From Rhizobacter terrae (lineage in GTDB: Bacteria > Pseudomonadota > Gammaproteobacteria > Burkholderiales > Burkholderiaceae_C), in the NCBI RefSeq assembly GCF_003852895.1, contig NZ_QUSW01000001.1, forward strand, positions 62,001 to 126,000: 64,000 nucleotides of DNA, read 5' to 3'. Within the stretch, counting starts at the first letter, position 1. Each line of letters starts with the position of its first letter. Below are positions 23,743 to 33,162 of the stretch, piece after piece. The notes beneath the pieces are model-generated. The model was not told where the DNA came from. It searched no databases and worked only from the letters and a program-made list of their open reading frames with translations. Both the position numbers and the translations under genes were made by a program.

Positions 23743-25389
23743 GTGCTGAGTCGAAAGAAGATCTGGATCATCGGCGGCGTGGCCGCCACGGCCGCTGCGG
23801 CCACGGTGGTGGGCATCACCATGGGCTGGGCGCGCTTCACCGGGCGCATCAACGGGCTGGGGGTGGACCTCGCCAAGCCCGATGCGTACATCTCCACGCC
23901 GGCGCTGTCCAAGCTGCCGCGCGACCTCATCAAGGCGCCAGTCGCACGCGACCTGCTCACCGAGGACTTCGCCTTCTACTACGAAGAGCACGAAGACCGC
24001 CTCGGCCTGCGCGGCGCCGTCAAGCGCATCGCCTACGAGCACGAGACCACGCTGGCCGACAAGCTGCTGGAGATCGTCCTCGACGAACCCGCCGAAGTCG
24101 CGATGTGGACGGATGCGAAAGGTGCGCCGCGGTACTGGCTGGTGGCCATGACGCGCGGCACGCTGGCGAAGTCGCTGCAAGGCATGGCCACCATCGCCAC
24201 GAAGGACAAGCAGCTCAAGGTGATCGACGAGCTGCGCTTCAACGGTTCCTCGGCCACGGTCTATTCCCTCACACTCTCGCCGCGCCGAACGCTGGCCTTC
24301 GTGTCGCAGGGCAACCGCATCGTGGTGCTGAGCGACCCGGGCCTGCTGTTCGACGAAGAACGCAAGGCGGACTCCGCCTCGCGCGACGTGATCGCCGAGC
24401 TGCTGTCGGGCGACGCGAAGGCACAGTCGGTGTACCGCCGCACGCTGGGCCTGGGCGACCCGGGCACCGGCCACACGGTGGTGGCGGATGCGCGCATGCT
24501 GTCCTTCGGCTACCAGCACTTCTTCCCCGGCCTGAAGGCCATGCGTTTCGACCTGGCCAAGGACGGCACCTCGCTGCGCACCCAGCTGCGCGTGGCCGGC
24601 CCGGCCGCCTTGCCCGCCTCGCCGGCCGACCGCGCAGTCTGGCAGGCACTGCCGATGAACCCCGCCGCCTGTACGCTGCTGCCCGCCGACTGGGCCCGTG
24701 TGAAGGCGGTGGTCGACAAGGCGGACGGCAAGCCCGTCACCAAGGAACAGAAAGCCGCATGGACGGCGCTGGCCGATGCGCTCGAAGGCCCGGCGGCCAT
24801 CTGCTGGTATTCGAAGTCGCAGTTGCACACGCCAGTGCTGGTGGCGTTGACCAAGGCCGCCGGCCCCGACCCCACGGCCGCGCTGGACAGCCTGTCGGCC
24901 TGGCTGCTGCCGGCCAACCCCTCGCAACCCGCAGACACCCGCCAGCCGCAGCGCAAGGGCGCCGACCGCTGGCAGCGTGAAGTCGTCGCGCCCTGGGGCC
25001 CGCACGGTGCGGGCGACCAGACCAGCTACAAGCCGACGCTGGCGCGCCAGGGACGCTGGATCACCTTCTCGCCCGACGACGCACTGGTCGACCTCGCCCT
25101 CGACGCGCAGGCCCGCCGCTACCCCAGTGCGGCCGACGCCCTGCCCGCCCAATCGCCCACGCTCGCCGTGATCACGCCCAAGCAGGTCGCCGACCTTGCG
25201 CAGCGCGAAGCCTTCGACGTGCTGCCGCCCGAGCAGGAGATCTTCCGACAGGCCGCCAAGACGCACCTCGTGCCGCGCCTGGAGGCGCTGCGCAAGCTGC
25301 CGGCCGCACGCGCGGTGGCCGTGGGAACGCCCGATTCCATGGGCTGGGTGGCCGTGGACTGGCAGCCGATCAATCCGTCCAAGCCATGA
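23743..25389 (+). CDS. yfaA: DUF2138 protein, YfaA-like, first gene of alpha-2-macroglobulin operon
   Basis: 548 residues from the GTG at 23743, chosen because GGAGGAAGG lies 6 bases upstream (an ATG at 23713 lacks such a site). One N-terminal membrane helix (about 5-25) and a large periplasmic domain with LPRDLIKAPVARDLLTEDFAFYY, the DUF2138 pattern of E. coli YfaA. Function unknown; the family occurs only with YfaS-type alpha-2-macroglobulins, as far as I recall. Its stop overlaps the start of the next gene as ATGA. Confidence 0.85.
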   Translation: MLSRKKIWIIGGVAATAAAATVVGITMGWARFTGRINGLGVDLAKPDAYISTPALSKLPRDLIKAPVARDLLTEDFAFYYEEHEDRLGLRGAVKRIAYEHETTLADKLLEIVLDEPAEVAMWTDAKGAPRYWLVAMTRGTLAKSLQGMATIATKDKQLKVIDELRFNGSSATVYSLTLSPRRTLAFVSQGNRIVVLSDPGLLFDEERKADSASRDVIAELLSGDAKAQSVYRRTLGLGDPGTGHTVVADARMLSFGYQHFFPGLKAMRFDLAKDGTSLRTQLRVAGPAALPASPADRAVWQALPMNPAACTLLPADWARVKAVVDKADGKPVTKEQKAAWTALADALEGPAAICWYSKSQLHTPVLVALTKAAGPDPTAALDSLSAWLLPANPSQPADTRQPQRKGADRWQREVVAPWGPHGAGDQTSYKPTLARQGRWITFSPDDALVDLALDAQARRYPSAADALPAQSPTLAVITPKQVADLAQREAFDVLPPEQEIFRQAAKTHLVPRLEALRKLPAARAVAVGTPDSMGWVAVDWQPINPSKP

Positions 25390-26033
25390 AGCGCCGCCTC
25401 CTCATCGCGGGCTTGGCAGCAAGCCCCCTCGCGTTCGCCGCGACGACGGAAACGACACGCGATGCCGTAGCCACGCTCGACCGCGAACAGACGCAGCACT
25501 TCCGCGACTGGTTCACGCTGCTCATCCATGCGCAGATCGAGCGCGGCCCCACGCCGCGCTGGACGCACCGCGACTGCGCCGGCCTCGTGCGCTTCGCCGT
25601 GGGCGAGACGCTGCGCGAGCACGACCTGGACTGGAAGCGTGCCAACGGCATGCTGGGCACGCGCGTGCCGCCGGACATCCCCCCGCAGCAGACGCAGACG
25701 CTGCGCAACGCCTGGCGCCGCGTGGACGGCACCCGCAACGCCTACGTCGGCGCGCTGGAGCTGGTGCAGGAAAACACCCGCTTCGTGGGCAAGCAGCTCA
25801 CGCAGGCCCAGCCTGGCGACCTGCTGTTCTTCGACCTCGGCGACGAACAGCACCTGATGGTCTGGATGGGCCGCTACATCGCCTACCACACCGGCCGCAG
25901 CGATGCGAAAGACAACGGCCTGCGCGCCCTGCGCGCGAGCCAGCTTCTCGAATGGAAGGACACGCGCTGGAGACCGTCCGCCGACAACCCGAATTTCTCG
26001 GGCGTCTATCGGCTGGCTTTCCTCGCTCGATGA
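25386..26033 (+). CDS. yfaT: DUF1175 protein, YfaT-like, with NlpC/P60-like residues
   Basis: 215 residues, signal peptide to about residue 19 (SPLAFAA). HRDCAGLVRFAVGE (Cys64) and PGDLLFFDLGDEQHLMVWMG (His156) have the layout of an NlpC/P60 papain-like cysteine peptidase: Cys in a DC-G-LV motif, then His after a GDL-FF strand. The family is known as DUF1175 (E. coli YfaT). It could trim peptidoglycan or process its macroglobulin neighbour, which is inference. It overlaps both flanking genes by ATGA. Confidence 0.85.
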   Translation: MKRRLLIAGLAASPLAFAATTETTRDAVATLDREQTQHFRDWFTLLIHAQIERGPTPRWTHRDCAGLVRFAVGETLREHDLDWKRANGMLGTRVPPDIPPQQTQTLRNAWRRVDGTRNAYVGALELVQENTRFVGKQLTQAQPGDLLFFDLGDEQHLMVWMGRYIAYHTGRSDAKDNGLRALRASQLLEWKDTRWRPSADNPNFSGVYRLAFLAR

Positions 26034-29000
26034 AACGCAGGATGAACATGCGCACTCATTTTTCTCTCACCCCTCCCTCGCTGCGCCACACGCTGGTTGC
26101 AGCCCTGCTCGCGGCCGCCATGCTCACGCAGCCGGTGGTCGCGGCCAACGCGCCCAAGCCGGTGCCGCTGCAGAACTACCGTACCGCCTTCGTCGGCGAG
26201 CCCTTCTTCCTGCTGTCGGACGCCACCTATGGCAGCGCCGACCTCGCCAAGGTCCGCATCGAGGTGAACAACCCGCAGATGCTGGAGCAGGCCGGCGGCA
26301 TCGACGTGCTGGTGTACCGCGTGCCCGAGCCGCTGGCCTTCCTGCAGCGGCAAAAGGACCTGCACCGCGTGCAGGTGGAAGCGCGTCCGACCGACGAAGG
26401 CCTGGCCAACACCCTCACGCATGTGTGGGACAACTGGGTGGTCAAGTCGCGGCTGTCGTGGCAGAAGCTCTTCTCGTCCAACGCACGGCAGGCGGTGACG
26501 CAGCAGGCGCCCGACCTGAAGACGCCCAAGGCACTGACCAAGCCCTCGACCTTCGAGGAGCCCACGCAGTTCAAGCCCATCGCCGGCCTGCCGGTGGTGG
26601 AGCGCTTCCGCTATCCCGTGCAGGCGGCCCAACCCATCGAGCCGCCGAAGGACCTGAAGCTCGCAGGCAGCAGCAGCGAGTTCATCAACCCCTCGCAAGG
26701 CAACGTGTTCGTGCCCATCGGCAAGCGTGCGCCGGGCTTGTACCTGGTGGAAGCCATCGCCGGGCAGCACCGCGCGACGACGCTGCTGTTCGTCTCCGAC
26801 ACCGTCGCGCTGACCAAGGTCTCCGGCGAGCAGATGTTGGTGTGGTCGGCGAACCGCGCCACCGGCGCGCCCGTGCCCAGCACCCGCGTGGTGTGGACCG
26901 ACGGCGTGGGCCTGCTCAAGAGCGGCACGGCCGATGCGCAAGGCGTGGCGAAGCTCGACCGCAAGAGCCCCGAGCAGACCTACGTGATGGGCGAGGACCC
27001 GTCCGGCGGCGTGTTCATCAGCGAGAACTTCTACTACGACAGCGAGATCTACGCCGCCAAGGTCTACACCGTGACCGACCGGCCGCTGTACCGCCCGGGC
27101 GACTGGGTGCAGCTCAAGGTCGCGGCGCGCGAGTTCAAGAATGCACGCCAGTCGGTGCCGCTCAAGGATGCCGACATGGGCGTGACGGTGCTGGACCCCG
27201 CGGGCCAGGTCATCGCCACGCAGAGCATCCGCTTCAGCGGCACGCAAGGCGCGGACACCCGCTTCGCGCTGCCCGACAACGCGGCGGCCGGCGGCTACGA
27301 GCTGCGCATGACGATGGGCGATGACACCTACACCGCCGCCTTCCGCGTGGCCGACTACCAGAAGCCGCACTTCGAGATCGGCCTGGTGCTGGACAAGAAT
27401 GACTTCACCACCGGCGAGGCCATCAGCGGCAAGCTGCAGCTCAACTATCCCGACGGCAAGCCGGTGGCGAACGCCCGGGTGAGCCTGACGGCGCGTGCGC
27501 AGAAGCTCACCATGGTGGACGGCGAGCTGGACTACACCGGCCAGTTCCCGCTCAAGCTCACGCAGGATGAGCTGGTGACCGATGGCAGCGGCGTGGCGAA
27601 GTTCACCCTGCCCGCCTCCGACCAGCCCAGCCGCTACGTGCTCACGGCGCTGGCCACCGATGGCGCCGCCTACCGCGTTCGCACCTCGAAGGAAATCCTT
27701 GTCGAGCGCGGCAGCGGTTCCTACAAGCTCAGCCCGGACAAGCAGTTCTCCAAGCCCGGCGAGGCGGTGAGCTTCCGCATGTCGACCAGCCTGCGAGGCA
27801 ACACCTCGGTCGAACTCACCAAGCCCGCCAAGTGGGAATGGGTGCGGCTGGAAAACCGCGCCAAGGAGTCCGGCAACATGCCCGCGGGCGATGCGCTGAG
27901 CCTGAGCTTCCCGCAGCCCGGCTCGTACACGCTGACGCTGCGCGACGAGAAGGGCCGCATCGTGGCCGCCACCAGCCACTGGGTGAGTGGCGATGGCCTG
28001 AAGGCGCCGGCCGGCAGCATCGGCATGGTGTTCAACCGCGCCAGCTACAAGGCCGGCGACACCGCCGAGGTGCTGGTGAGCTTCCCCGAGCCCATCGACA
28101 ACGCGTTGCTGAGCCTGGAGCGCGACCGCGTCGAGGCCACTGCGCTCATGGGCCAGCGCGCCGACTGGGTGCGCAGCGAACGCATCGCGCCCACGCAGTG
28201 GAAACTGACGCTGCCGGTGCGCGAGGAGATGAGCCCGAACATGACGCTGTCGGTCGCCTACGTGAAGAACGGCGACTACGTGTTCCAGAACCAGGGCGTG
28301 ATGGTGGAGCAGCCGCGCATCGGCGTGACGTTCAAGGCCGACAAGGCGGTGTACCTGCCGGGCGAGACGGTGACCGTGGACGTGAGCACCGTGCTGGACG
28401 GCAAGCCCGTGGCCGCCGACGTGACGGTGGGCGTGGTGGACGAGATGATCTACGTGCTGCAGCCGGAGATCGCGCCCACCATCGACGACTTCTTCTTCCA
28501 CCCGCGCCGCAACAACGTGCGCACGAGCGCCAGCTTGAGCTTCATCGGCTACGACCTCGCCACCAGCAAGCTGGGCGATGCGCCCTCCAGCCGCCAGGTG
28601 AACCAGCGCGCGGTGAAGGTGCTGGAACGCCCGCGCCGCGACAACATCGACACCGCGCTGTGGCTGCCGCGCCTGGCCACCGATGCATCCGGCAAGGCCC
28701 GCTTCAGCTTCACGATGCCGGACTCGCTCACGCGCTGGCGCATCACCGGCCGCGCCATGGATGCCAACGGCAGCGTGGGCCAGCAGGTCGGCTGGGTGCG
28801 TTCGGACAAACCGTTCTACGCGAAGTGGACCAGCCCCGACTGGCAGCGCGAAGGCGACAAGGCACAGGCGTCCATCGCGCTGTTCAACCAGACCGGCAAG
28901 GACGCCAAGGTCGAATGGGAGGCCAAGGGCACGGGCGTCGAGCGCAAGGAGACTGTCAGCGTGGCGCCGGGCGCCAACTTCATGACGCTGCCGCTGGCGG

Positions 29001-30715
29001 TGGCGCAGGTGGGGTCGTCCAACGTGTCGCTCACGCTCAAGCAGGATGGCCGCGTGGTCGATCGGCTGGAGACGCCGGTGTCCAGCCTGCCGGTCGCCTG
29101 GCGTTCGCCGCGTGAACTCGCCATCGACATGAGCACCGGCACCGCCGCGCTCAAGCTGCCCGCCGATGCGACCCGTGTTCGCGTGTCCTTCGCGCAGGAT
29201 GCCGCCGCCGGCGAGTTCAACCGCTGGATGGAAGACCTCGTCGAGTTCCCCTACGGCTGCGTGGAGCAGACGGCCAGCCGCATGCTGCCGCTGTCCATCG
29301 CACTGCAGTCGCTGTCGCCCGCACAGCAGTCGGTGGCGCCGATGCTGACGCAGCGGCTGTCCACCGCCCGCCTCTCGCTGGCGCAGATGGCCGGCCCGCA
29401 GGCGCAGTTCGGCTGGTGGGGTCGCGACATGGCGAGCGACGCCTTCCTCACTGGCTACGCCTACTACGCCGACTGGCGCGCCACGCAGGCCCTGCGCACC
29501 AGCCTGCCGGATGAGCACTGGCAGCGCCTGTTGGAGGTGTATGCCAAGGAAGGCGTGAAGCTGCCGGCGCTCCAGCGCGCACTGGTGCTGTCGTGGATGC
29601 AGGAGATGGGCCTGCCGGTCAGCTCGCAGCTGTCCGCACTGCTGGAGCAATTGCAGGCGCAGACCGTGTCCGATGCCGAGCAGCTCACCAAGCATCGCGG
29701 CAGCTACGTGCTGGTCGACGGCGACGAGGTGAACACCCGCGACATGGCGCTGGTGCTGGCGGTGAACACCGCGGGCCTGGCCAAGGCCAACGTGAGCGCC
29801 GAACAGCGCAGCGCAGCCGATGCCGCCGCCGCGCGGCTCACGCCCATCGAATCGCCGCTCGTGCAATCGCTGCTGATGATGAGCAAGCGCGTCGGCCCCG
29901 AGAAGGCATCGGCCGTGCTCGGCCAGGTGCGCGCCGACGTGCCCACCTTCGACCGTGCGCAGACGCTGATGTGGCTGCAGCGCGCGCTGGGTGGCCGTCC
30001 GCAGGCGCGTGCCGAAGTCGCCTCGCTGCCCGCGCCGTGGAAGCGTGCCGCAACGGCGCACGGCGAAGCGGTGTGGCAACTGCCAGCCGGTGCCAACCTG
30101 CCGACCAGCCTCGCGCTGCCGGCGGGCTCCAAGGCGGCCTGGGCGTTCGTGAACTACGAGAGCAGCGAGCCGCAGGCCAGCGCCTTGCCCGCGACCATCG
30201 AGCGCACGCTGTGGCGCGTGGTGCCGCAGGGCAAGTCCTCGGCCAAGAAGCCGGCCTCCGCGCCCAAGGGTGGGCAGCCTGCCGTCGAACCGCCGAGCAG
30301 CGACGGCCACATGGACGCCAAGCTGGAACTGGTGCAGCCCGGCACGCCGCTGGACACCAACAGCCTGTACCTGGACCAGATCAAGGTCACGGCCAACCGC
30401 AACATGCGCTGGGCGCTGGTGGATGCCGCCTTGCCACCCGGCGCCGCGGTGGAAAGCAGCACCTGGGGCATCGACCTGGACACCGGCAGCAATGCACAGC
30501 CGCTCGAACGCGCGCAGCACCAGCCCACGGCGCAGGGCTACGCCGTGCCGCTGGAGAAGATCGGGTCGGGCAACGCCGTGACCTTCCGCCATCTGGTGCG
30601 CTTCGCCCAGCGGGGGCAGTTCAAGCTGCCGCCCACCCGCCTGCACCGCATGTACGAGCCCGATGCCAAGGCCTTCGACACCAGCGGCCGCTGGACCAGC
30701 GTGGAAGTGCGCTGA
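26030..30715 (+). CDS. yfaS: Alpha-2-macroglobulin family protein, YfaS/MagD-like, with thioester motif
   Basis: 1561 residues from the ATG at 26030 that overlaps the previous stop; ATGs at 26042 and 26048 are alternatives. Signal peptide ends near AANA. Macroglobulin domains follow, with VYTVTDRPLYRPGDWVQLK and FKADKAVYLPGETVTV. The bait-region side has LWLPRLATDASGKARFSF. The thioester motif CVEQ is intact (Cys1077, in EFPYGCVEQTASR). Bacterial A2Ms trap proteases in the periplasm. This operon type corresponds to E. coli yfaP-Q-S-T-A and P. aeruginosa magA-F, where MagD forms a membrane complex with operon partners. Confidence 0.93.
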   Translation: MKRRMNMRTHFSLTPPSLRHTLVAALLAAAMLTQPVVAANAPKPVPLQNYRTAFVGEPFFLLSDATYGSADLAKVRIEVNNPQMLEQAGGIDVLVYRVPEPLAFLQRQKDLHRVQVEARPTDEGLANTLTHVWDNWVVKSRLSWQKLFSSNARQAVTQQAPDLKTPKALTKPSTFEEPTQFKPIAGLPVVERFRYPVQAAQPIEPPKDLKLAGSSSEFINPSQGNVFVPIGKRAPGLYLVEAIAGQHRATTLLFVSDTVALTKVSGEQMLVWSANRATGAPVPSTRVVWTDGVGLLKSGTADAQGVAKLDRKSPEQTYVMGEDPSGGVFISENFYYDSEIYAAKVYTVTDRPLYRPGDWVQLKVAAREFKNARQSVPLKDADMGVTVLDPAGQVIATQSIRFSGTQGADTRFALPDNAAAGGYELRMTMGDDTYTAAFRVADYQKPHFEIGLVLDKNDFTTGEAISGKLQLNYPDGKPVANARVSLTARAQKLTMVDGELDYTGQFPLKLTQDELVTDGSGVAKFTLPASDQPSRYVLTALATDGAAYRVRTSKEILVERGSGSYKLSPDKQFSKPGEAVSFRMSTSLRGNTSVELTKPAKWEWVRLENRAKESGNMPAGDALSLSFPQPGSYTLTLRDEKGRIVAATSHWVSGDGLKAPAGSIGMVFNRASYKAGDTAEVLVSFPEPIDNALLSLERDRVEATALMGQRADWVRSERIAPTQWKLTLPVREEMSPNMTLSVAYVKNGDYVFQNQGVMVEQPRIGVTFKADKAVYLPGETVTVDVSTVLDGKPVAADVTVGVVDEMIYVLQPEIAPTIDDFFFHPRRNNVRTSASLSFIGYDLATSKLGDAPSSRQVNQRAVKVLERPRRDNIDTALWLPRLATDASGKARFSFTMPDSLTRWRITGRAMDANGSVGQQVGWVRSDKPFYAKWTSPDWQREGDKAQASIALFNQTGKDAKVEWEAKGTGVERKETVSVAPGANFMTLPLAVAQVGSSNVSLTLKQDGRVVDRLETPVSSLPVAWRSPRELAIDMSTGTAALKLPADATRVRVSFAQDAAAGEFNRWMEDLVEFPYGCVEQTASRMLPLSIALQSLSPAQQSVAPMLTQRLSTARLSLAQMAGPQAQFGWWGRDMASDAFLTGYAYYADWRATQALRTSLPDEHWQRLLEVYAKEGVKLPALQRALVLSWMQEMGLPVSSQLSALLEQLQAQTVSDAEQLTKHRGSYVLVDGDEVNTRDMALVLAVNTAGLAKANVSAEQRSAADAAAARLTPIESPLVQSLLMMSKRVGPEKASAVLGQVRADVPTFDRAQTLMWLQRALGGRPQARAEVASLPAPWKRAATAHGEAVWQLPAGANLPTSLALPAGSKAAWAFVNYESSEPQASALPATIERTLWRVVPQGKSSAKKPASAPKGGQPAVEPPSSDGHMDAKLELVQPGTPLDTNSLYLDQIKVTANRNMRWALVDAALPPGAAVESSTWGIDLDTGSNAQPLERAQHQPTAQGYAVPLEKIGSGNAVTFRHLVRFAQRGQFKLPPTRLHRMYEPDAKAFDTSGRWTSVEVR

Positions 30716-30727
30716 GGACTGAGCGCC

Positions 30728-32389
30728 GTGAACCGCAGACTTCGCCTCGCCCTCCTCGCTGCCGCACTCGGCAGTGTGGGCGCGCATGCCGCCCCGCCGC
30801 CCACGCGGCTGGCGTGGTGGCATGGCGGCGAGCTGTCGGCCGTGCAGCGCAACGCGTCCACCCCCGTCGACGCGGCCCATGCGACCCAATGGCGCACGCC
30901 GCTGGGCAGCAGCTGGAAGCTGTTCATGCACGCCTACCTGCATGCAAACGCGGTGCAGGAGCCGGCCTACCGTTGCCAGGTGGGCCAGCGCCAGCCCGAT
31001 GACGAGTACTGCTGCGAGCCCGGCCAGAGCGTGTCGCGCGACGAAGCGCTGGCCCACTCCTGCGGGCCGTACTTCGATCCGCAACGGCTGGGCGTGAACG
31101 GTGCGGACTGGATGCGGTTCTGGAAGGCGCAGGACGCGCCCGAGTGGCTCACGAAGCTCGATGCGATGCAGCCCGCAACGCAGGTGCCGGTCGTTGACCT
31201 GCTCAAGGCGATCGAACGCATTCCGGCCAACGAGAAGACCGCCGCACGGCAGGCGCTCATGCCCGTGGCGCTGCGCGACTCCAGCGTGGCCGCGGCCCTG
31301 GGCTCGGGGCCGCGCTACAAGACCTGGTCCTGGCAGATTCAGGGCGAGCGTGCCGGCGGCGCCGCCGGTTGGCTGCTGGACGGCACGCCCTTCTGGTTCG
31401 GGGCGCCCGGCACCAGCAAGACGGCGCTCAACGCGAACGCCGCATGGATCGGCTCGCAATGGCCGTCGCCCACCGCCCCCGATGCGCCGGCCGTGAACGC
31501 CCAGCCCTGCATCGAGGTGGGCTTCTTCCAGCGCTACCCGATCCGCTCCGTCGCACCGCTGCACGGCGGCGATGCGGCCAGCGGCGCGATGAACGGCCGC
31601 TACCGCATCGGCTTCGTGAACGGCCAGCAACTCGTGATCGAAGCCGTGCCCGCCATGACCTTGCAGCGCGACACCGACGGACCGCGCATCAGCGCGCGCC
31701 TCGCGCTGGAGGACTACGTGGCCCGCGTCGTCGACCGCGAGGGCGACGCGAGCGAGGTGCAGGCGGCGCGTGCCCTGGCCGTGGCCGCACGCACCTACGC
31801 GCTGCAGAACAGCACGCCGGGTGAAGGCTGCCGCCTCATCGCTGACGACAGCCGCGCCCAGCGCGTGAGCCCCAACCCGCCCACGGCATCGGCCCGCGCC
31901 GCAGCGGCTTTCACCGACGGCATGGTGCTCGACGGCGTGCCCGTGCGCTACCACAGCACCCGCGCCTCGCAGGGCGTGCTCTCGTGGCAGCAAGCCGTCG
32001 CGCAAGGCCGCGGCGGCATGCGCTTCGACGAAATGCTGCGCCGTGCCTACCCCGGTGCGACGCTCGGCGCGGCGCAGGGCAGCGGCGAATGCGAAGAGCT
32101 GCCGCAGGCCGCGCAGTGGCTCGCTTCCAGGCAGCAGCGGTGGCGCGCCGCCTTGCGCGAGCAGTCGGGCTTCGAGCCGGTGGGCGAGGCGCTGCGCGTG
32201 TGCCGCCTCGAAACCGGCACGCCGCATTCCGACCAGCGCCGCCTGGTCATCCGCATCCGCGAGTGGTCCACGCGCGAAGGCCGCGTCACCCTCATCCACG
32301 AATTCCTCCACCTCGCGTACCGCCACCACCCGGTAGGACGCGACGAAGCCGCCATCGAGCGGCTCGCCCAACGACTGGCTGATTCATGA
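30728..32389 (+). CDS. yfaQ: DUF2300 protein, YfaQ-like, with SpoIID-like core
   Basis: 553 residues, signal peptide to about residue 21 (GSVGAHAA). Around residue 328 the text LEDYVARVVDREGD followed by VQAARALAVAARTYAL matches the SpoIID/LytB pattern, a peptidoglycan-acting fold. The C-terminal part (FDEMLRRAYPGATLG, VTLIHEFLHLAYRHHPVGRD) contains an HEFLH motif resembling a zinc-metallopeptidase helix. It starts 12 bases after the macroglobulin stop and its own stop overlaps the next start. A cell-wall role beside the macroglobulin is likely but unproven. Confidence 0.85.
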   Translation: MNRRLRLALLAAALGSVGAHAAPPPTRLAWWHGGELSAVQRNASTPVDAAHATQWRTPLGSSWKLFMHAYLHANAVQEPAYRCQVGQRQPDDEYCCEPGQSVSRDEALAHSCGPYFDPQRLGVNGADWMRFWKAQDAPEWLTKLDAMQPATQVPVVDLLKAIERIPANEKTAARQALMPVALRDSSVAAALGSGPRYKTWSWQIQGERAGGAAGWLLDGTPFWFGAPGTSKTALNANAAWIGSQWPSPTAPDAPAVNAQPCIEVGFFQRYPIRSVAPLHGGDAASGAMNGRYRIGFVNGQQLVIEAVPAMTLQRDTDGPRISARLALEDYVARVVDREGDASEVQAARALAVAARTYALQNSTPGEGCRLIADDSRAQRVSPNPPTASARAAAAFTDGMVLDGVPVRYHSTRASQGVLSWQQAVAQGRGGMRFDEMLRRAYPGATLGAAQGSGECEELPQAAQWLASRQQRWRAALREQSGFEPVGEALRVCRLETGTPHSDQRRLVIRIREWSTREGRVTLIHEFLHLAYRHHPVGRDEAAIERLAQRLADS

Positions 32390-33162
32390 AGATCCAAACG
32401 CTCGCCCTCTTCAGCGCCGTGTTCCTCGCCGCAGGCGCGGCGGCGCAGGTGCGCATCGACGACCCCAAGGCCGGCTGGCGCGTGGCCCCCACGCAGCAGA
32501 AGGACTTCCTGCAGGAAGTGCACTACCCCGCCTCCAACGTGAACACCAATGCCACCTCGGCGGCGGCACTCATCCGCGGGCACATCGCCGGCATGAAGAA
32601 GGCCGACAACCCGCAGGCGGCGCGCCGCCCCGCCACGCTGGTGGTGGACGGCATCGCCATGCCCATGGTGGTGGGCGAAGACGGCCGATTCGAGCGTCCG
32701 TGGAGCTTCGGCTCCGGCGCGCACGGCATCGAGGTGCGCTCGCCGGACGGCCAGGTCAAGCGCACCACCTTCTTCGAGGCGCAGAAGGACCGCGTGCCCA
32801 CGCGGCTGCGCGTCATCCTCAACTGGACCAGCGACAACACCGACCTGGACTTGCACGTGGTGTCGCCCGACGGCCAGCACGTGTTCTACGGCAACCGCGT
32901 GTCGCCCAACGGCGGCGCGCTGGACGTGGACGTGACCACCGGCTTCGGGCCGGAGATCTACGCCACGCCGGCCCCGGTGCAAGGCATCTACCACGTCTAC
33001 GTCAACTACTACGGCTCGGGCGAGCGGCGCGACGTCATCACCGTCGCGCAAGTCACCATCGTCCAGGACGAAGGCAGCTCGCGCGAGAAGCAGCAGGTGT
33101 TCCGCGTGCCCATGCGCAAGCCGGGCGAACTCACCCTCGTGCGCTCATTCATCGTGCCATGA
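32386..33162 (+). CDS. yfaP: DUF2135 protein, YfaP-like, first copy
   Basis: 258 residues with a signal peptide (about 1-18, AAGAAAQ). The N-terminal domain contains a Gly-rich beta fold (GSGAHGIEVRSPDG). The DUF2135 domain follows (RLRVILNWTSDNTDLDLHVV, SPDGQHVFYGNR, GIYHVYVNYYGSGERRDVIT). The DLDLHV and DGQ motifs suggest a calcium- or ligand-binding beta sandwich. It overlaps the stop of the DUF2300 gene and the start of the second DUF2135 gene by ATGA on both sides. Confidence 0.88.
   Translation: MKIQTLALFSAVFLAAGAAAQVRIDDPKAGWRVAPTQQKDFLQEVHYPASNVNTNATSAAALIRGHIAGMKKADNPQAARRPATLVVDGIAMPMVVGEDGRFERPWSFGSGAHGIEVRSPDGQVKRTTFFEAQKDRVPTRLRVILNWTSDNTDLDLHVVSPDGQHVFYGNRVSPNGGALDVDVTTGFGPEIYATPAPVQGIYHVYVNYYGSGERRDVITVAQVTIVQDEGSSREKQQVFRVPMRKPGELTLVRSFIVP

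Noticed and set aside
26006-32371. A 2121-codon open frame on the minus strand
   Set aside because: It is antisense to the macroglobulin and DUF2300 genes, is rich in His, Arg, Gly and Ala of the type produced by GC-rich codons read backwards, and shows no family pattern or ribosome site.
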